Shown here in pieces: positions 58,777-64,000 of a stretch of 64,000 bases of DNA. The notes under the pieces are model-generated. The model was not told where the DNA came from. It did no database searches and saw nothing but the letters and a program-made list of their open reading frames with translations. The position numbers and the translations under genes were made by a program. The DNA lies in the NCBI GenBank assembly GCA_964019335.1, contig OZ025684.1:62001-126000 (forward strand), in the 5' to 3' direction. Numbering within the stretch: position 1 is the stretch's first letter; every line of letters begins with the position of its first letter. Source of the DNA: Diplonema japonicum (taxonomy: Eukaryota > Euglenozoa > Diplonemea > Diplonemida > Diplonemidae).

Positions 58777-61348
58777 TTAATTCAACAGCTCCTCATAGCT
58801 TCCCAAAGGGTCCGCAAGATCAGGGTTTGCTACTGCCTTTTCCAACAGTTTTCGATATTCGTCGGCAATATGGTCCGCGTACGTGTAGTCTTTCAGAACC
58901 TCCTGCGCAATCTCGAAATCTTTTGAAATGAAATACATGTAACTAGTATTGTACAACCGGTGAGGATTGTTGGCTGTCCCTTCCTGCAGCTGATACATCC
59001 ACTCAGCAGGGGTGTAACTTTTTGGGTGAAGCGCCTGCGAAGTAAGCAGCACACGAGGGGAATGTTTTTTGAACGAAATATGCTTTAGTATCCGTGTGTG
59101 TGCAATCAGAGAAACCTCTTCATTCACAGCATTATCTATGACAAGAGGAGCCAGTAGTTTACGCGACAGCCACTCCAAAACGTACACGTAAGATGCAAGA
59201 GAACCGAAGAAAGAGAATCGCTTCATCCCCTCACAACCCATGTTCCCGCACTTTAAATCACCGGAACAAATTCCCGAGGAAATCCCTCTAAATCCCACCG
59301 ATTTGTTGAGCTCCAAGTGAATCCCATGCAAGCACTGATACGCAGCAACCCTATGAGAAGGGCATTGCGAAACTGCATTCCATGACACGAAAACCCTATC
59401 ACCGCTGAAACTGTCCGTTGTCCCCCGTGTATTCTTCACCTCTGTGAGGATCACAGATAAGTACTTCGTAACCTTACTCAACAACGAGGCAGAGTCAGGA
59501 AGCGCTTCCAAAAACCTTAAAGAATTGATCGCTGATATAGTAATCTTCTTGGTCTTCGCCGTTTCAGGTATATAAGGCTGTCGTGACAGCACCGATCCTG
59601 TTGTAGTGCTGTGGCCGTTCTGAGCTGGGGGTGTCATGGGCACAGAACTCGACGGTGACGACATTGTGTCTGATTCGAAATCAGAAGGATCGGATTTCAA
59701 GACAGAAGCGGGCATGAAGTCACGGTACTCACGCAAACGCTTTGCCATACAGAAGAAAGATTCTTGCATGTCCCGCACTTCATTGAGACTGCTATACGCG
59801 TATGAGCTTTTTCCTTCAATTGATGTGAATCGCATGACTGCCACCATTGACATATCGTCCTTGAGGATCAACAACGGCTTGACGAAAATGGATGCAAGTA
59901 CCATCGATGCGATGAGTAGAACTATTAGGACTCCCGTTACTACTCCGTATGTGGTGCCTCTTGCCGTTAGAAGGTTTGCTTCCACAGCTGACTTCGACTT
60001 TTCAATGAATATTTTCGCATTGTCGAACTCCTCATCCATCGCCCCGAATAAGTAGTCCTGATCGATGGCTATGTGAACATGCCAGTTGATCTTGAACCCA
60101 TCGTCTAATATACCAACCCTGTTTTTGGGGGGTTTTTTTTTCTCTTTTTTTTTTTTCTTTTGTTTACTACCTGTAGAAGAACGTCCCGTTAACTGTGTCC
60201 ACCTGGTGGGAATGATTGACCGCTGACAAATCGTCATAGCTGTCTTCCAAATTAAGTGTTATCTCACGTATAATATCGTCGTTGCTCTCGTTGGGGAAAA
60301 CAGACTTCACCGTGCCAAGGGTCTCGTTAATAACCCTGAGTATTATTATTATTTCTTTTTTTTTTTTTTTTTCATACGATCCGTGTGAGGACCCGACGAG
60401 CTGTCCGGTGGCCTCTTCCAACCAGTTGCTGCGCAGCGTGGCATAAATACGAGCCCTGCCATCCCCGATTCTTATTGTTGTGAAGAACTCGCTCACACGA
60501 CGCAGATCGATGCCGGAGAATGCGACCCCCGTCCTCTCATCACCATGATGGATGGGCGTAAGCGCATTAATAGATATATACCTGTCGCCGACAATGATAG
60601 GCGGCAACCACCAAGTCTCTCCTTTGTTGATCAAATTGCCAATCTTGTAAAAACTGGTCTGCGTGGGATCAGCATATTCCCCTATACGCCCGCAAGGGTC
60701 ATTGGGTATAGCACCATTTGTGTTGACATCGTGATCAACGCACTTCGATCGATTCCATTCGATCCCTTTCAGCCCCGGGCCTACATTCCTAGGGCGTCCG
60801 GTTATGTCTGCAGACGCGAAGAAGCTCTTGTTAAACCCGCCATGAACCGACGTGTTGCCATAGTTGGTAAACACACTGAAGCTGTGGTACTCATTGTCAT
60901 CCCTCTCCAAGGTAGCACCCTCTTCTACAAAGGTGATGGACAGAAGTGATGACATGAAAACTCCCATTCCCGTGTTCCCGCTTTTTCTCATCATATAGAG
61001 CTGCCAGTATATTTGTGATGGCTTCCACCAGTCCCACTCTATTACCGTGGAAAAGTTGTGCGCCATGATTTCTCCTGCGAGGGACTGTGCAACCATTCTA
61101 TGAGGCTCGAAGAACTTCAAGAGGTATCTTATGGATTCGTCCAAGAGGTTGTCGAGTATTTCCTCTGTGCGGTTTTGCACCGCCTCTCGGCCAACACGCA
61201 AGGTTTTGTTCACTTGTTCGTCCCCGGCGTCTTGGGTGTCCTTCAGGGCTTCGTCTCCGCTTGTGGCAACCAGGACTGTGCACAGCACGCCAGTCACGAC
61301 TACGCACACCACCACCATCGCTGTCACCACAACTTGAATGCCTACCAT
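58777..61348 (-). CDS. Cache-type transmembrane receptor with degenerate nucleotide-cyclase domain (three exons)
   Basis: 825 residues, with exons 61348-60378, 60335-60171 and 60118-58777. The introns are 42 nt (GTATG...ACTCAG) and 52 nt (GTAGTA...AAACAG). The joins read HGS-VINETLG and GTFFYR-VGILDDG. TM1 (residues ~8-30) is followed by a large ectodomain of dCache type (SFYKIGNLINKGETWWLPP, AFSGIDLRRVSEF, NWHVHIAI). TM2 is at ~425-450, with a HAMP-like linker and the LREYRDFMPASVL block. A class III cyclase-like fold (KTKKITISAINSLRFLEALP, FSGDRVFVSWNA) follows, but the metal-binding Asp pair and the 'N...R' pair are not seen. I infer a ligand sensor that regulates a partner cyclase, such as the gene immediately upstream. 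Confidence 0.8.
60119..60170 (-). other. 52-nt spliceosomal intron
   Basis: GTAGTAAACAAAAG...CCCCCCAAAAACAG on the minus strand. Removal joins FFYR to VGILDDGFKINWHVHI in frame. Confidence 0.85.
60336..60377 (-). other. 42-nt in-frame intron hidden in an open frame
   Basis: GTATG, 17 A, GAAATAATAATAATACTCAG on the minus strand. It has no stop and a length divisible by three, so unspliced translation inserts YEKKKKKEIIIILR into the ectodomain. The donor and acceptor match the other introns. Confidence 0.7.
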
Positions 61349-61584
61349 ATTTCGGGGCTTGCCCCCCAGGACCCACTCCGGTCCTCCAGTTCACTGTGAA
61401 CGTGAATGAAACAGGAATGGGAAAATAGAAAAGGTGAACGGAAGAAAGAAGAAGAAAAGAAAAAAAAAAGAAAAAAAAGAACCGGTGTAAAGCGGGGGGT
61501 TTTCTTTTCTTTTTTTTTTCTTTCCTTATTTTCTTTTTTTATTGCTTTTTTTTCTTTTTTTCTTCTTTCTTTCCTTTCTTTTTC

Positions 61585-62127
61585 CATAGACCGAAGTCAT
61601 TAGTCATAGGCCGATTGCCAAAAAAGAATCGTCCCAAAATTGGCCTCATTTGGAGAGGAAAGTTCTATGTGCTAGAGAAGGCACTTCTCACCGTCAGACT
61701 TCAAAAAGACATCATGAATGGTCGTTGTTCGCGTAAGTGCGAACAACACCCACTGACCTTTAGGTTCTAGCGTCTGTCAGAGAGCAATATTTGCTTATCG
61801 AGAACAGGTGTGTTGATGTGGCACAGACTGCACTGGACGGCGGCCACACAGCAACCTCACAACTGAGACACGGGTTCAGTGACCCTTCGTCGGGGTTGCA
61901 TGCTTTTTGTTGAGAGAGCTTCAACACCGTGTCCTCCTGCCGTCTGTCCTTTCTTGCGCAACTGGTCTCCCCGAGGCGGCCGAGCTCAACGAAGAAACTC
62001 GCGAAAAAGAAAACAACAGATCTTCCCTACAGAATACTGGATTTGAGACCGAAAAATCCCACCCAAGCCCAAGCCCAATCGGCCAATAATCGGCCTAGGC
62101 CGCATGACTCTATGACTTCGGTCTATG
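61585..62127. mobile_element. ~540-bp element with ~35-bp terminal inverted repeats
   Basis: The left CATAGACCGAAGTCATTAGT, continuing CATAGGCCGATTG, is mirrored on the right (AATCGGCCTAGGCCGCATGA, continuing CTCTATGACTTCGGTCTATG). It lies between the two receptor/cyclase genes. The interior has a 9-bp hairpin with a GTAAGT loop (61724-61747). There is no coding frame of note. It is probably a non-autonomous DNA transposon. Confidence 0.65.
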
Positions 62128-62353
62128 TTTTCTTTTTTCCTCTTTATTTTTCTCTTTTTTACATACTTTTTTCCTTTCTTTATCTTTTGTCAAAAAAAGG
62201 AAAAAAGAGTCGGCTGATTGTTTGTGCAAAGCCGTTTTCACCTACAGTAGGGGTAAACGGGCAAGCTGCCTCTACTCTTTTTGCAATAACAATTCTTTTC
62301 AAAAATTTGTTTACTTGTTCCAGCAAAAAAAAAAAAAAAAAAAAAAAGAACCT

Positions 62354-64000
62354 TCACAGAGTGTAGAAACACTCCAGGCCCATGCTGTCTGATTCCGCAT
62401 CGCAATTCTCGTCCTCGAACTGCACCATGTTGACGGGTTCGGGGTGATTGTGGTCCGTGAAGGGGAGAAGGCGAATCCCGCTGTAGCAGTGGGCTGAATC
62501 GCTGGCGAATGAAACAGGCACGAGGCAGAATAACATGCGTTGTGAGGCTAGGATGCAGAGGAGCGGGCTTGTTGTCGCGCATGCCCCCACAACAGTGATG
62601 AAGCGCTGCCTGCCTCCACCCACAGAGCCGTGTCTTGCGGCCCCGCTAGCCAAACCTATGTGGAAAACACAAACCTCTTTCATTTGGTGTAGCAAACTAA
62701 CGAACGCTAGTGAGTTTTCAGCGTGTGTTTTGCACGCACGGTGGGCATTCCACCCAACAGCCATCCTGCACCCCTGCAACGAGATGACGACCCCGTATGA
62801 CCTCTCCGTGCATATCACGATCTTCCCCAGTGCGTCGTTCATCATCCTGGTCAGCTCAACGGCATCCAATAAACCAAACTCCACCATCCCTACAGTAGCG
62901 GACTCCGAGTGTTGTAGAGTCCCGTGATTTGGGTTCACACTTATGGCACTGTCTCTGCTGCTGTTGTCGGTTGTTTGTAGTGTCTCTTGCCCGCCCCCTG
63001 AAGCGTTTGGGTCTTCACATTTCAAACCAATCCTCCTTTCTTTCCTCTTCAAGACCATTTGCGACTCGACAAATTCCCGGCGTCCTTTCAAGCCGTCAGG
63101 CAGCAACAGGTAGGCTTGCACGGTTTCTGTAATACCTTTCAGTTTTATGGATCCAAGAGGTAAGGTAACTAACGATGTAATCCTGTTGTTTATTTCATCT
63201 AACACGTCGGACGTCACCGCCACTGCACCCCCAACGCATGCGCCCTCCATCCGAGCCGCCTTGTTCACGGTGCTCCCGAAGTAGTCGTATCTACCTGTTA
63301 GGTTGGTCACTTGAACTTCAACGGTTCCGCAGTGCACGCCGATGCGCACGCGCAGACCTTTCCAAGGGCCGGGTTGGAATGCGCAATGATCCAGGTCGAG
63401 TAATTCCGGCGGCCATTTAGCGTTCACAAGACCCTCCTGTACATCTAGGGCAAAGCTCACTGCGTTGATAGCTGACTCGAAGGCCACCATGAAGGCGTCA
63501 CCGATGGTCTTCACCTCGTACCCGCTGTGCTTTTCAATACACTCTCGCATCACGATGTTGTGGACATTCAGGCCCTCCTTCATTCCCTCGGGGCACGCCT
63601 CCCATGTTGCTGTTGAACCTTGGATGTCGGTGAACACCAACGTGGATTTCTTCGAATCCCGCCCTGGTGGGGGTATGTCTCTGGCCTTACCATTATCTAC
63701 CGGAGCGCTGTGTAAACCGCTGAAGAGGGCGTCAGGGAGGAACGGGCGGTAGGCTTCCAGGTTGCTAAGGATGTCTTTATACGCTGTTTCGAGGCGTTCC
63801 GGAAGAACGCAGTCGTTGATGATGGCCTCTGCTTTTTTCAGATCGAACATCGAGAGGGCTTCGGCCACCTTCTCGGAGCCGATGATGACCTCGTTCATCT
63901 TCTCATGCTCGCGACGCATTCCGTGCGCGAACTTCCGAGTGAAATAAAAATCGAGAAGGAAAACGGCGCACTGCGAGATAAGCTCGAGCAACACAAGTGA
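62354..64000 (-). CDS. Class III adenylate/guanylate cyclase plus second degenerate cyclase domain (5' end beyond window)
   Basis: The frame is open to the right edge, so the N terminus is missing. The visible part starts in a membrane-proximal helix (QCAVFLLDFYFTRKF) and a 'LEAYRPFLPDALF' linker. The catalytic domain follows: VFTDIQGST and KTIGDAFMVAF supply the two metal-binding Asp, the Lys before TIGD fits purine recognition, and VNKAARMEG has the Asn and Arg of the transition state. The style (FTDI..ST..W...P...; YEVKTIGD) is that of trypanosomatid receptor adenylate cyclases (GRESAG4-type). A second, degenerate cyclase domain (GCRMAVGWNAHRACKTH ... IGLASGAARHGSVGG) resembles the one in the gene at 58777-61348. 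It should make cAMP or cGMP. Confidence 0.85.
   Translation of the reverse strand, partial: SLVLLELISQCAVFLLDFYFTRKFAHGMRREHEKMNEVIIGSEKVAEALSMFDLKKAEAIINDCVLPERLETAYKDILSNLEAYRPFLPDALFSGLHSAPVDNGKARDIPPPGRDSKKSTLVFTDIQGSTATWEACPEGMKEGLNVHNIVMRECIEKHSGYEVKTIGDAFMVAFESAINAVSFALDVQEGLVNAKWPPELLDLDHCAFQPGPWKGLRVRIGVHCGTVEVQVTNLTGRYDYFGSTVNKAARMEGACVGGAVAVTSDVLDEINNRITSLVTLPLGSIKLKGITETVQAYLLLPDGLKGRREFVESQMVLKRKERRIGLKCEDPNASGGGQETLQTTDNSSRDSAISVNPNHGTLQHSESATVGMVEFGLLDAVELTRMMNDALGKIVICTERSYGVVISLQGCRMAVGWNAHRACKTHAENSLAFVSLLHQMKEVCVFHIGLASGAARHGSVGGGRQRFITVVGACATTSPLLCILASQRMLFCLVPVSFASDSAHCYSGIRLLPFTDHNHPEPVNMVQFEDENCDAESDSMGLECFYTL

Noticed and set aside
60119-60240. Two overlapping genes at 60167-60237
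   Set aside because: The overlap is an artefact of reading through a 52-nt intron; the exons join in frame.
1-64000. tRNA, rRNA or snRNA genes
   Set aside because: I looked for T-loop and B-box strings and conserved rRNA or U6 blocks and found nothing convincing.

Overview
This is eukaryotic nuclear DNA from a single-celled organism, probably a heterotrophic flagellate. Coding regions are long and GC-balanced. They are separated by AT-rich spacers packed with homopolymer runs of all four bases, such as a 42-base A run at 57945-57986. At least four GT-AG introns can be placed by reading frame (42, 43, 52 and 1224 nt). I see no bacterial operon, CRISPR array, tRNA or rRNA gene. Every convincing cellular gene is on the minus strand; only a decayed piggyBac element runs the other way. 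Several genes have a pyrimidine tract ending in CAG a few bases before the ATG. One-directional clusters, such acceptors, a GRESAG4-like cyclase and the surface-protein types suggest Euglenozoa (kinetoplastid or diplonemid relatives). That placement is inference.

Layout: 1-1.6 kb, a repeat-derived ORF. 3-5.3 kb, a Cys-rich type I surface protein. 5.3-10.6 kb, gene-free homopolymer DNA with a small inverted-repeat element and repeat scraps. 10.7-11.3 kb, a second repeat-derived ORF. 12.4-17.6 kb, a CCCH zinc-finger protein, a coiled-coil/EF-hand-like protein, a small ubiquitin-like (Ubl) protein and an EF-hand protein. 18.8-20.1 kb, the piggyBac relic. 20.2-22.2 kb, a broken receptor with protease-associated (PA) domains. 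22.5-25.3 kb, a coiled-coil protein and a cyclic-nucleotide-binding channel. 26.3-34.1 kb, a Ubl plus SPRY-like protein, a retroelement-like pseudogene, an AGC kinase and a Ubl-ankyrin protein. 34.6-40.9 kb, a giant RanBP2-zinc-finger/DEAH-helicase/RBR protein with a frame break. 43.3-49.8 kb, a multipass surface protein and a 1237-residue Ubl-ankyrin protein. 50-58.7 kb, gene-free DNA with at least three inverted-repeat DNA elements. 58.8-64 kb, a Cache-type receptor with a degenerate cyclase domain and, upstream of it, a class III cyclase cut by the window edge.

Two themes join the genes. The first is cyclic-nucleotide signalling: an active-looking cyclase, a receptor with a pseudo-cyclase domain, a channel with an intact nucleotide-binding cassette, and an AGC kinase. 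The second is ubiquitin-type biology: four proteins with N-terminal Ubl folds (two with ankyrin repeats, one SPRY-like) near a DEAH helicase fused to an RBR ubiquitin ligase. Repeats are varied: six TIR-bearing DNA elements, a piggyBac relic with fragments, at least two SINE-like families, and a retroelement-like ORF family.
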